Below, piece by piece: positions 33,468 through 42,682 of a DNA stretch of 64,000 bases; position 1 is the stretch's first letter; every line of letters starts with the position of its first letter. Made by a program: the position numbers and the translations under genes. Source of the DNA: Rostrohypoxylon terebratum (lineage: Eukaryota > Ascomycota > Sordariomycetes > Xylariales > Hypoxylaceae); contig MU385896.1 of assembly GCA_022497145.1 (NCBI GenBank), forward strand, positions 1 through 64,000, written 5' to 3'. The notes beneath the pieces are model-generated. The model saw only the letters and a program-made list of their open reading frames with translations. It was not told the origin of the DNA and searched no databases.

Positions 33468-34346
33468 TAAATAAGGTCACCGATGGAAGCTTCATGTCGA
33501 GGAAACATGGGACAAATCATTCTTTGTTTTTCTCTCTTTTTTTTCCCGGACGGGGTTGGGCGAGCATTTGCATGGGTTGAGAGGAGCATCAAATTCTAGC
33601 ATAGCATTGCAGGCTTCGGATCAAGGTTTTATAAGGAGGCGACTAGGCTTGGACCGAATCCGGATGTCTAATGAAATAAAAGGTCAAAAGTTACATAATG
33701 CAAGTTTCCTTAGATATAGGCAGAGTTGGTTGCTTTGAGGCTGGTCAAGTTGACCACCCAGGGTACCTGGAGAGGCGTGTACAAAATAATCGAGCCACGT
33801 TCGATCCTTAAATGGAACGAAAACGACGAGCAACCTACAAGATTCGGTCGTCAGTAAATGTGTATGCGCGGTCGCTCTTACGGGAAGTCTAGCAAGTATC
33901 TACGAACGTCGCATGTCACGTAGTATACATTTAATAGACAGGCGCACATGTACCTGGGATCTAATTTCATTTGTGACCCCCCAGGCAGGCAATTAAATGT
34001 GTCGTCGTCCACTAGTAAATCCTCGCTCGTAGATTTCGCGATAGATGACGAAATAGATCTTGAATGTGATATCGTGATCTCTTGCCATCGTCCGGCCACT
34101 GCGGACCTCTTTTTTTTTTTCGTGTATGACGATCTCAGAGGGGAGAATGAACGCAAGATAAATCTTCAGCTAACGAAGTCCTTAAGCAAGGAGGGGTCAC
34201 TACCTCTAACCGGATAGCTAGATGCTCATAAGATGTTCACAAGATACTCAGTCCTGCTCTCGCTCCCCGATGCCTCCGGCTTTTCCCTCTCCCTCTCCCT
34301 ATCTGTTCAGATCGTGACGAAATCGGTAGGTAAAAAAGAGCGGCTC
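33468..34346. other. Convergent intergenic
   Basis: 3' flanks of the fusion gene and of the AT-hook gene. Short frames here are not convincing; no gene is seen. Confidence 0.45.
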
Positions 34347-35274
34347 TTAAAACTTGATGACTCCCATACCGGCAAAGGCCTTTAAGCCCTTGTTCATGAT
34401 AGGCGCTATGCCTTCGTCCTCGACCGGCGCAGCGCCTCCCGGAGTCTCCTGAAGTATGATCGTCGGCCGTCTCCCGATGACGTCAAAGGCTACCGAGCCC
34501 TGGCCGGCGGCTTCATTAGGCAGCTCGATCTCGTTCATGCTTAGGGCGCGTAGTATATTCTTATCGATGCGATCCAGATCCGGGTCGGCGAACTGGCCCT
34601 TCAGATAATCGGTGATCTGTCTCGCGGGCATGGCAGCGACGCGTACTAGCCTATCGATTGTAGACCTGATGCCGGCGTTGTTGTCGCGCTGCCACCGGCG
34701 GTACGAGGCGATCGTATGCATCTGGTCAGGGGGCGTGACGGGGTGGTTATGCCGCGAATCGAGAACTTCTAGGAACCAGCGGTCGCCTTCGCGCTTGAGC
34801 CTCCGTGCTACGGCTTTCCAGGGACACCCGCACTTCTTACTCTCGCGACGCCGCTCGCCGGTGCCCTGCGACACGAAGTCGGAGCCGCCGCGGTCGCAGG
34901 CGAAGTCCCTGCGGATGACGTCGCCGTCGGGGTCGTAGCGTCCCGAGGGAAGCTTCTCCTTTACCGTGCGCTTTTGGGAGACGCCGTACCCGGTGCTGAA
35001 GACATGCAGCTGAAGCGAGAAGACGGCGTCTGAGGAGGTGTTGTAGGGTCCTTTGCTCAGCGGGCGCGGCGTGTGGACTTGCGGGGGTTGAGGGGGCGGA
35101 GGAGGGAGGGGAGGAGCGTTGGCGCGCTTGTCGAGGTAGTCTCGCGTCGCTTGGGATTTTGGGGGGCGGCCTACGCGGCGGCGTTTGCGTTGGGCACCGT
35201 CGGGGGTGGGATTGCTGGGTGTGGTTGTTTCCACGGCGGGCGGTTGGGTGGTATTAGCATTCGGGTTGATCCCC

Positions 35275-35315
<41 letters not shown>

Positions 35316-35624
35316 TGCGACGACATTGTTGGTGGGTGGAAGGATAGGGGTGTGTGGTGCGTATTGAAAAGTAGGTGGTGGTGGTACAACTGTGGTTATG
35401 GTCGTGGTCGTGGTTGTGGTTGTGGTTGTGGTGGGGGTGGGTTGTAGATGTTGCTGGCGAGGATGATGCTGGGGGTGTTGGGGTCGGTGTTGCTGCTGCT
35501 GTTGCTGCTGCTGCTGTTGAAGATGTTGAGGTTGTTGCGGATGCGGCGGTTGAGAGATGACGGAAAAGGAGAGTTGATTGTATTGTTGAATAGGACCGAG
35601 CAAATCGTATTGAATCGATGCCAT
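34347..35624 (-). CDS. AT-hook / FAR1-type zinc DNA-binding protein
   Basis: A single exon of 425 codons. The N-terminal third is low complexity: poly-Gln (two long runs), poly-Thr and His/Pro. At about residue 147 follows an AT-hook (RKRRRVGRPPKS) for the minor groove of AT-rich DNA. Residues 195-295 form a FAR1/WRKY-GCM1-like zinc domain: DFACDRGGSDF, SKKCGCPWKAVARR and a final SRHNHPV, giving the C..C..H.H ligand pattern. This domain is shared with Mutator-like transposases and the transcription factors derived from them. The C-terminus has a helical DYLKGQFADPDLDRIDK region. It is probably a nuclear DNA-binding regulator. The Gln runs, encoded by mixed CAG/CAA, are likely variable between strains. 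Confidence 0.8.
35275..35318 (-). repeat. Poly-Gln CAG/CAA tract
   Basis: Trinucleotide run coding for about 14 consecutive glutamines in the AT-hook protein; a second run lies near 35490-35520. Confidence 0.9.
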
Positions 35625-36369
35625 CGTGGATTGTAGATCTTTTTTTTCTTTTCATCTACTATTAATTAGCTAGATAGCTGAATGGCTGAATGGCTCAAAT
35701 GGCTCAATGGCTCAATGGCTACTACCTAGCACCTAGTAGTAGGCTAGTAGCAGGTAAATCGGTATATCATCCAATATCCATGTCGGTATGAATAGATGAC
35801 TAGGTCTGATTAGTTGACTGTTGTTCAGACCGTTTGTCTAATAGCCACTTGATATTAGGAATGGCTGGATACCTACATATGTAGATATTAGTAGTAGGTA
35901 TTAGCAGGTATTAGGTATTAATAAGGTTTTCTTTAATAACGGGCTGCCGGCTGACGGGTAGGACGGGTTAAGTAAAAGGGGCAGATGATTTATCTCAACT
36001 TAGACTAGACTAAAAAGCGTAAGCGGGCTCAGGTAGCAGGGTACCTAGTACCTATTAGATACCTAATACTTCGTACTAGCCTCTGGTAGGTAGAGTACTT
36101 AATAGTAGGTACTACCTACTACAGCTGTAGAAAGCCTCATCCTCGCATCCATCTATCCATCTCTTTCTGCAACTTACAACCCCTGTTAGATCAACAGAAT
36201 ATCGAAAATGCCACAATGTTCTGATTTTGTCGGGTGGACACAGTTGCTGCCGCAGAACACGACGTCATTCTCACCGTTGACTATCTCGACCGGTCCGGTG
36301 AATTCTGTCGATGGTGCTACAATGGTGCCACGATGCTGCCACGATGCTGCCTAATGTGAGCAGGACGCC
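35625..36369. other. Intergenic with 9-bp repeats
   Basis: Upstream region of the AT-hook gene. AATGGCTCA-type nonamers repeat at about 35678-35722, followed by TAGTAGGTA-rich sequence (35720-36125). No gene is seen. Confidence 0.45.
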
Positions 36370-37062
36370 TCACATATCCTTCCACGCATACCCCCCAACC
36401 CTTGACGCCGCCACCCATCCGGCAGCATCCACAACCTCCTGCCTTTTCCCCTTATCACGCAGAGCCTCCTCTACACTAACGCCAGCAGGGAACCCGGGAA
36501 TCTCCTCCCGCTCAGTCCTTAACCATCCTTTCCAGCCCGCATTTACGTCTCCTTTCACACCCGTCCCCCCTCCGGCTCCGCTGCCTCCACCGATGACCAC
36601 TGTGCCCCACCATTCCCGGACCCGGCTTTCGTGGGTTCCGTACACCATCCACTGACCCGCGGCGGCGACGGCAGCTCTCACTTGATCCTGTCCGCGTGCG
36701 GGGCGGTATACGTGGACGTGGCGGAGATCCGGGATCCGAGCTGGGTGGCTGCTATCGATCGGGTGGTGAGCAGCAGCATGATCGGAGCGGTGTGGAGTAG
36801 AGAGGAGACGGGTGACGTCGAAGCGGCTTTCCGCGTCGACGACCACTACGGTGTAGTCGTACGGCTCGGCGATCAGAGTTGATATCAGGTGATAGAGTAG
36901 TGGTAGGTAACGCCCGCTTACTGACAAGACGGGCGGCGGCGCCGATTGCGTCGCTTTGTGATATCGGGTCGCGATGCCGGCGAGAGCCGGGAACGGGATT
37001 GCTGGGCGGATAGTGGAAGGACCACTTATTACGTTGGTTAAGTTGGTATGGAGAGAATCCAA
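36370..37062 (-). CDS. Hypothetical protein, 5' end unresolved
   Basis: About 230 codons ending at 36370. The sequence looks coding: a predicted strand VVVVDAESRFDVTRLL, LRHVHVYRPARGQDQV, YGTHESRVREWWGTVVIGG and a C-terminal AGWVAASRVGGYAWKDM. The VVVVDAESRFDVTRL stretch faintly recalls the Walker B region of RecA/XRCC2-like proteins (XRCC2 has a comparable D-x-x-x-x-F-D), but I see no Walker A loop and do not assign function. There is no ATG at the start. A TAG acceptor with an upstream TTAAC branch-like word at about 37070 suggests an earlier exon that I could not place. Confidence 0.55.
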   Translation of the reverse strand: MDSLHTNLTNVISGPSTIRPAIPFPALAGIATRYHKATQSAPPPVLSVSGRYLPLLYHLISTLIAEPYDYTVVVVDAESRFDVTRLLSTPHRSDHAAAHHPIDSSHPARIPDLRHVHVYRPARGQDQVRAAVAAAGQWMVYGTHESRVREWWGTVVIGGGSGAGGGTGVKGDVNAGWKGWLRTEREEIPGFPAGVSVEEALRDKGKRQEVVDAAGWVAASRVGGYAWKDM

Positions 37063-37590
37063 AAGCTACGAATTGTGTTAATTTTGTGGGTATGGTGATT
37101 GGTGGTGAAATAATGTTCATATATGTTGGAATATTTAGGAGTGATTTGTGACTTCAATGTTGAGTTATAGGTACTCGGTATATGTTAGGTACCTAGTAAC
37201 TAGTTACTACTAGGTAGTATAATATGATATAGCCCTAGGAGGGGTGGGTGAGAAGCGGCGATAAGATAAGAGAGAATTCAAGACCCCGCCCGTACATCGA
37301 TGCTGACTGCGGATCGGGATCGGGACTGGGATCGGGACTTCAAAGTTCGGATTTCAATTGAACCTTGAGCTTTCGATATTCATCACCTTCACAACTCCAG
37401 TGCACAACATTGAATTAGAAAGACCCAAAACGTACCTCTTCCAGACTACCTTCGTCTATCTCACTCAATAATTTCGCGCCAACGTGTTTCGCAGCCGGTG
37501 TATTCATTCTTCCAGTCGCCCTTTTACACTATTTCTCATTTCGGTCATTCGGTCATTCCTATATGAACACCCTCACGCCCTCACACGACG
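37063..37590. other. Divergent intergenic, som1 promoter side
   Basis: AT-rich sequence with TAGGTACCTAGTA words near 37175-37220 and a GGGATCGGGA repeat (37310-37340). It may hold the missing first exon of the minus-strand hypothetical gene and the som1 promoter. Confidence 0.4.
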
Positions 37591-37969
37591 ATGACGCCGC
37601 CGTGCCGCTACTTCCCGGCTTCGCAACTCGAAACTGAGATCCAGGTCAACGACGGGAAAGTACGCAAAGGCGGCCGGATCGACCTATCCGCATGCGAGCT
37701 CTTCTCTATGGTCCAATACGAATGTCAGATCGACCGACCCAACGTTGCCGGTAGTCCGGTGCGATGTTGGCCGGTGCAGCGGTGGTTTCGCCGGTAGGTT
37801 ATTTTCTTTGTCTTCTTATTCGCCTGCTCGTTTGACCTTCGTTCAATCGCACGAGGTTGGAGCTTTGCTGACGATCCGGGGTCGAGTTAGATGTCAGGAT
37901 AAGAAAGGGAGTTTTATGGTCGAGACTACGATATGGGAGGGGAATAAGGTGAATAATGACGGTGTTTGA
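37591..37969 (+). CDS. som1: Mitochondrial export protein Som1
   Basis: Exons 37591-37793 and 37891-37969 encode 93 residues. Som1 is a small subunit of the inner-membrane peptidase complex that processes some proteins sorted to the intermembrane space. The family is recognised by KGGRIDLSACELFSMVQYEC near the middle, CWPVQRWFRRC, and the end KKGSFMVETTIWEG; the cysteines are typical. The 97 bp intron (GTAGGT donor, GCTGAC branch, TTAG acceptor) splits an arginine codon. There is no cleavable presequence, as usual for this family. The next two genes also encode mitochondrial proteins. Confidence 0.88.
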
Positions 37970-38584
37970 CGGTGGGGGTACAACATAACTCCTGACTCAT
38001 TCATAACTCCTAACTCATTAGGTACCTAGTTCAACACTCACAATTCATAATTCTTAGTAATTCTTAATGAAATCAACTGATCGCAACTGCCACTTTCCCC
38101 TTTACCATTTCACCACGGATCGAATGTATTGGGATAATTAGGATAATTAGGTAATATTATATTGTAGCATTTCCTCATCACTACCTACGTTTAGTACTTC
38201 CTACCTTTATTACATCCATTGGTTACGACCATACATACAAGGCATTATTTATCCGTACCATTAACACTAAACTCATTCGAATATTCTTCGGCAACCCATA
38301 TATCCTAGATTCCTAAACATGGAGGTTCACGATTGATAGCGCATCCACGGATTAGTCACGGTTGACATATGAATGAAAGTGAGAATACTCGGAAGTCTGG
38401 ATTCGGTAGGCGGATCTCGTTCGTATAATACAGTCGACCACCCTAGCTTCGAAGCGCAGCCCCCATCTATAGCATTCTCCAATTCCGATAAAACAAATGA
38501 CGTTCTCGTCTAATGCCTGATATCCCCTCTCTTTAGTATGTGCATGCTTTCCCTTTTCACCCAGGTAACTCTTTCGTCGTTCGT
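37970..38584. other. Intergenic som1/cox9
   Basis: Convergent 3' flanks, AT-rich, with a short TAACTCATTCATAACTCC repeat near 37987-38020. No gene is seen. Confidence 0.45.
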
Positions 38585-39054
38585 TTAAACGGCTCGCCCG
38601 GCGGCCCGTTCCTCCTCAAGTTTCCTGTAGTAGTTGTCTCGCGCGTGGGTGCGCGGCATATGGAATCCGTGCCTTGAGCGCAGGTTAGCCTGTCGTCGTG
38701 CTTATCATGACTTATCCAACCGCCCTCGTCCAAAGGCAAAGGGCGTGGATCAGGAATAATCATCGTACCAGTAGAGGCTAGCCATAGTCACGCCGAGTCC
38801 TGCGATTCGGGTCAGCTAAACATCCCCACCAACGTCGTCTCAATGATACGGCTTCGAAATTCGGTTATCTCGGATGAGTGTAGGTCGAGTGGTAAGCGAC
38901 ATACCAAGGCCGATGCTGAGATCGGTAACAAGGCCCCTTCGGAGCATCTGCATAGGTACAAAATTAGACCCAATGAATTCGGCAGGAGGGGTATGCGCAG
39001 TAATTGAGCGCAATCGAGACTGAGACTTACGCCGGTGATAGGTTTAATTGCCAT
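38585..39054 (-). CDS. cox9: Cytochrome c oxidase subunit VIIa (Cox9 type)
   Basis: Four small exons, 39054-39031, 38947-38905, 38799-38769 and 38672-38585, give 61 residues, the family's size. It is a single-span subunit of respiratory complex IV in the mitochondrial inner membrane. The N-terminus MAIKPITGMLRRGLVTDLSI is diagnostic, followed by the membrane span GLGVTMASLYWHGFHMP and a charged end RTHARDNYYRKLEEERAAGR. Donors are GTAAGT, GTATGT and GTACGA; the last intron has a GCTAAC branch site. Three introns in 186 coding bases is intron-dense. The gene diverges from mrpl22. Confidence 0.92.
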
Positions 39055-39525
39055 TTTGAACGTTGACTTTTTGGAGAGAAGAGAGAAAAAAAAAAGGATG
39101 GAGATTTCGGTAGTAGGAGAGGAGATGTCTTTTGTCTTATCGTTTCAACGTTGGAAATGATAGAAATGGAAATGGAAATGGAAAGTGGTTCGATGATGTT
39201 TCCCAATTCTCCCAAAGCTTATTCGTTAGAATGGAGAAGCTCGGTTTGATTAAAAAAAGATAAATCACGTGTGATCACTGTACGTAACTTTTTTCCCCAA
39301 ACATACGAAGTAAAGTTCGTACTAAACTTCCAATTAACTTTGCTAATTCGGATTATCCTCGGCAAATCAGATTTTAAACGTCCGACCTGTTGTTTTTTTT
39401 TTCCTTTGAGGCTCAGAAGTGGCTCAAGTCCCATTAGTCCGTTGATCCGTGATCCGTGATCCGTGATCTGTGATCTGTGATCCGTGATATACGGCTTCGT
39501 CTCGAGCTGTTATATCGCCCGATCG
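39055..39525. promoter_or_regulatory. Shared divergent promoter cox9/mrpl22
   Basis: The 471 bp between two divergent start codons, both of mitochondrial-protein genes. It includes a purine-rich block near cox9, GGAAATGGAAATGGAAA near 39167, and six 7-bp GATCCGT/GATCTGT units ending about 40 bp before the mrpl22 ATG. Coregulation is inferred, not shown. Confidence 0.5.
39444..39485 (+). repeat. 7-bp tandem repeat before mrpl22
   Basis: Six units of GATCCGT or GATCTGT in direct order, in the 5' flank or leader of mrpl22. Confidence 0.85.
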
Positions 39526-40706
39526 ATGTCAGCTATGAGCTTGCACCTACCGGCAAGGCGGATAGCCGCCACCGGTACGTTTTACATATATACCTACACA
39601 TACACATTTCCCATCCCATTGCGCTAATCAAAGCTCATAGCATCAAAAGCTGCGGCCGGCAAACCATGTCTGCACCTGCGATATCTACTTCCCCAGACCC
39701 AGCGACGCACCTTCAATTGGGGATTCAACCCAAAGCCTATGGATGACGAGATAGCAAAAGCCAAGAGGGAGTCCATAGCGGAACGCCAAAAGCGTATGGT
39801 CCTGCAGAATATGCAGCGGACGACCGGTGACTCCATATTTGACGAGGAGCTGCAGGAAGCAGAAAAGCCGCTCGGACCCTCGGATCCTTTCAGGAAAAAG
39901 GCCAAGAAGGTCGATGCCGACGCCTACAGGATGAGCACCGTCAAGGAGCACATGCAGCGCGCGAAGGACCCGGACCCGCGGTGGCGTGTGCGCTTCATGA
40001 AGAAGAAGATTCGCCAGATGGTCCGCAACGCCGACAAGCCTCTGACCAAGGCCGAGCGCATCAAGATGACCGAGAAGGAACACCTGAGCAAGAGCGACAT
40101 TCTGCCCACCAGCACCAAGCGCCTGGTCCACCTGTCCCACCAGATCGTCGGCAAGACGGTCGACGACGCCATAACCCAGATGCGCTTCAGCAAGAAGAAG
40201 ATGGCCCGCGAGGTCAGGTGGCAGCTAGAGCTCGCTCGCGACACTGCCATCACCCAGCGCGGCATGGGTCTCGGCGCCGCCGACGGAAAGGTGTTCGAGA
40301 AGCCGCGGCAGGTCCAGACCAAGGACGGCAAGTGGATCCAGGTGAAGGACCCGACCACCCTATACGTCGACCAGTCGTGGGTCGGCAAGAGCAAGTATCT
40401 GAGCCAGAGGATAATATACCACTCTCGCGGCCGCTCGACCATGTCGTGGAGACCATCTGCCAGTACGTATTTCGTTATCCCTTCTCCGTAAATCAGCTAG
40501 GGAATGCGGTGATACCCAGGTCGCGAAATTGGTACATGTCGAACTAACTATCCCTTTCTTTCCTAGCAATATCGATCGTCGTCAAAGAAGAGAAGACCCG
40601 GTTACGGCAGCACGACGACAGGGTAGACAAACAAGCCCAGAAGGCTCCCTGGGTACATCTACCAAATCGGCCGGTGACAGCACAAAGGCCCTATTACACT
40701 TGGTGA
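39526..40706 (+). CDS. mrpl22: Mitochondrial ribosomal protein uL22m
   Basis: Exons 39526-39574, 39641-40462 and 40567-40706 give 336 residues. uL22m lines the exit tunnel of the mitochondrial large subunit. The N-terminus MSAMSLHLPARRIAAT is a basic, amphipathic targeting peptide, continued by a basic stretch to RRTFNWGFNPKPMDDE. The L22 core starts around residue 170 with SHQIVGKTVDDAITQMRFSK and KKMAREVRWQLELARDTAI; RIIYHSRGRSTMSWRPSA follows. The last exon gives SIVVKEEKTRLRQ and the end PVTAQRPYYTW. Introns are 66 and 104 bp with GTACGT donors. An ATG at 39739 gives a shorter frame without the targeting peptide, so the spliced start is preferred. Confidence 0.9.
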
Positions 40707-41384
40707 TCTGAGGGCATTCCGGTGTAAGGTGTAAGAGAAAAAAATAAATAAATAAATAAAGCATAATTCGACATCGGATCGCACATATACATTGTACATG
40801 CTCGGGGGAGATGTAGTATCGGCTCGGTTCGATACATGTACTAAATAACAACTAACAATCAACTTAGGCGAGGGGCAATATCATATGGATGTCTCTGAGA
40901 TCGAATGACACGGCGAGATTCTACGAGACCGACTCGTGATTTAATTGCTAAGACCTTCGATCTATCCTCGTCTGATGTAAATATTCTAATCAGTGAACTT
41001 AGTGCAATATCTCAAAGAGTCAAGTGAAAACCGCAGAATAAATCACGCAAGACATATTTTGCCGTTACTCATCATCAGGGAAAATTGATTCGTTCGGATG
41101 CTAGCTACATTATCTAAGTAGTTTCTGCCATTCGGCCTCAGTTACTAGCTCCTTCTCTCACGCGTGAAAATCAGCAAATGATGAATTCCTCAGTGCCTCC
41201 TAGACTGTCTGACGATGGGTAATCAGATTAGAAGGATTGTGTAAAGGTAAACCTCGAGAAAAGCCTCCAAGAATAACGCCATGATAGGGTTAAGTTGGAT
41301 CCCAGCTTCGAGTCTCCAGGAATACGCGCAGCGAAAATAGTTCGGTGCTTAAGTCGATTCACGAGCGGGGCGCGCGAAGACCGA
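40707..41384. other. Convergent intergenic mrpl22/CFEM gene
   Basis: 3' flanks of two convergent genes. An AATA repeat (40740-40760) follows the mrpl22 stop. No gene is seen. Confidence 0.45.
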
Positions 41385-42682
41385 TTAGATCATCGTTCGA
41401 GGTTGAGTTTGGGGCGTCAGGTCCTCGTATCGACGTGCGTTCAAGTCGAGCTCGGGATCGTACGAAGATGCGACCGAAGGGGAATAGGGCGGAGTTGCGG
41501 GCAAAGGGGCGCGCGGAACAGGTTGGTTCGACTTCTTGGACGACATGGGCGAAGGAGAGAACGTCTTGGACAGGGACGCGTCGGCCTGGCGCATGTTGCC
41601 AGCGTAGACCCGTCCGGAGCCGGGAAGAGGCTGCGAAATATGCATGCCCGCCGCCTTCTGCTTTCGGCGGCGCGTCACCAGCCAATATCCGAGCAGACAG
41701 ACCAAGATAGCTGCAACACCAGAGCTGGCTCCGATTCCGGCTCGTGCAGCAGTAGACAATTCGCCCGTGGACGACGACCCGCTGTCAGAAGTGTCCACGG
41801 TAGCAGTGGCACCGCTTGCGGCACCTGAGTCCGTAGTGCTCGACATGGTTGACTCCTATACACTGGTCAGCGTCCCATGGTCGCAAATTTCGCATTAAGA
41901 GTCCTGAATAATTTACTTACAGCAGAATTAACCGAGGACTGACTGGCAACTGAGGTTGCGCTGGTAACAGTCGAGAAGGTAGATGGGACACTAAGAGCCG
42001 CTTCAGTAGTTTGCGCGGTAGGCGTTGAGATGGAGGTTGCGGCGGTTCCAGGAGCTGCTTCAGATGTTGCCTCTGTCGCGGTGTTTGTAGGCGAAGAAGC
42101 AGCGGCTTGCTGGGTAAGAGGCGTAGCTTGAGACTCCGCGGGAGCAGCGGTAGAAGGCGCTGCAGCGGCCGAGGCACCTGTGATTAACTTTGATTAGCCA
42201 CTCATCATTACAAAACGAGGCCTTTTCGTTTCGTTTACTTACTCTTACACTGGTCGGTACCAGCAGCTTGGGCGAGGGGCTGCTGGGCTGCTACGTCTGC
42301 AGCGGGACAAGCCTGGTTGACACAGTCGCGGATGCCGTCAGTGAAGTCGGTAGACTTGCCACAGACGCAGAGGATGTCGTTCATGGCGCACCCCACACTA
42401 GCGGCATTGGCCAAGACACCGTTGACGCAGCCGGCCTATCGGCGATATGATGTTAGCTATCATGTCACATATAGCATACATATGATATACAGGATACATG
42501 CGATATGGGGGACATAGAAAACAGAGTGAGTCGACGATTATGTCATTTCGTCTCGGGATCATCGACAAAGGCAAGAAATTTATTTTAACAAGGAAATAGG
42601 TACTTACTGCACACGGCAAGAGTTGTGCGTTACCTTGGCCCACGAGAAGGGGGACCAAGGCGATAACGGCGAAAACCTTCAT
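41385..42682 (-). CDS. CFEM-domain single-pass membrane protein
   Basis: Exons 42682-42608, 42435-42243, 42177-41921 and 41855-41385 give 331 residues. A signal peptide (MKVFAVIALVPLLVGQGNA) leads into a fungal CFEM domain with the eight cysteines: LLPCAAGC, SVGCAMNDILCVCGKST, RDCVNQACP and TDQC. A Ser/Thr/Ala-rich, probably O-glycosylated stalk follows, then a membrane span (about 216-240, SGVAAILVCLLGYWLV), a basic stop-transfer RRRKQK and a Pro/Ser-rich cytoplasmic tail of about 90 residues. CFEM proteins bind haem or act as wall sensors and virulence factors; a stalk plus tail suggests a surface sensor, though no signalling motif is visible. All introns have GTAAGT donors. Confidence 0.9.

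Noticed and set aside
39739..40491. Intron-free 250-codon version of mrpl22 starting at 39739
   Set aside because: It lacks the mitochondrial targeting peptide and the conserved C-terminal exon; the spliced model is in frame throughout.
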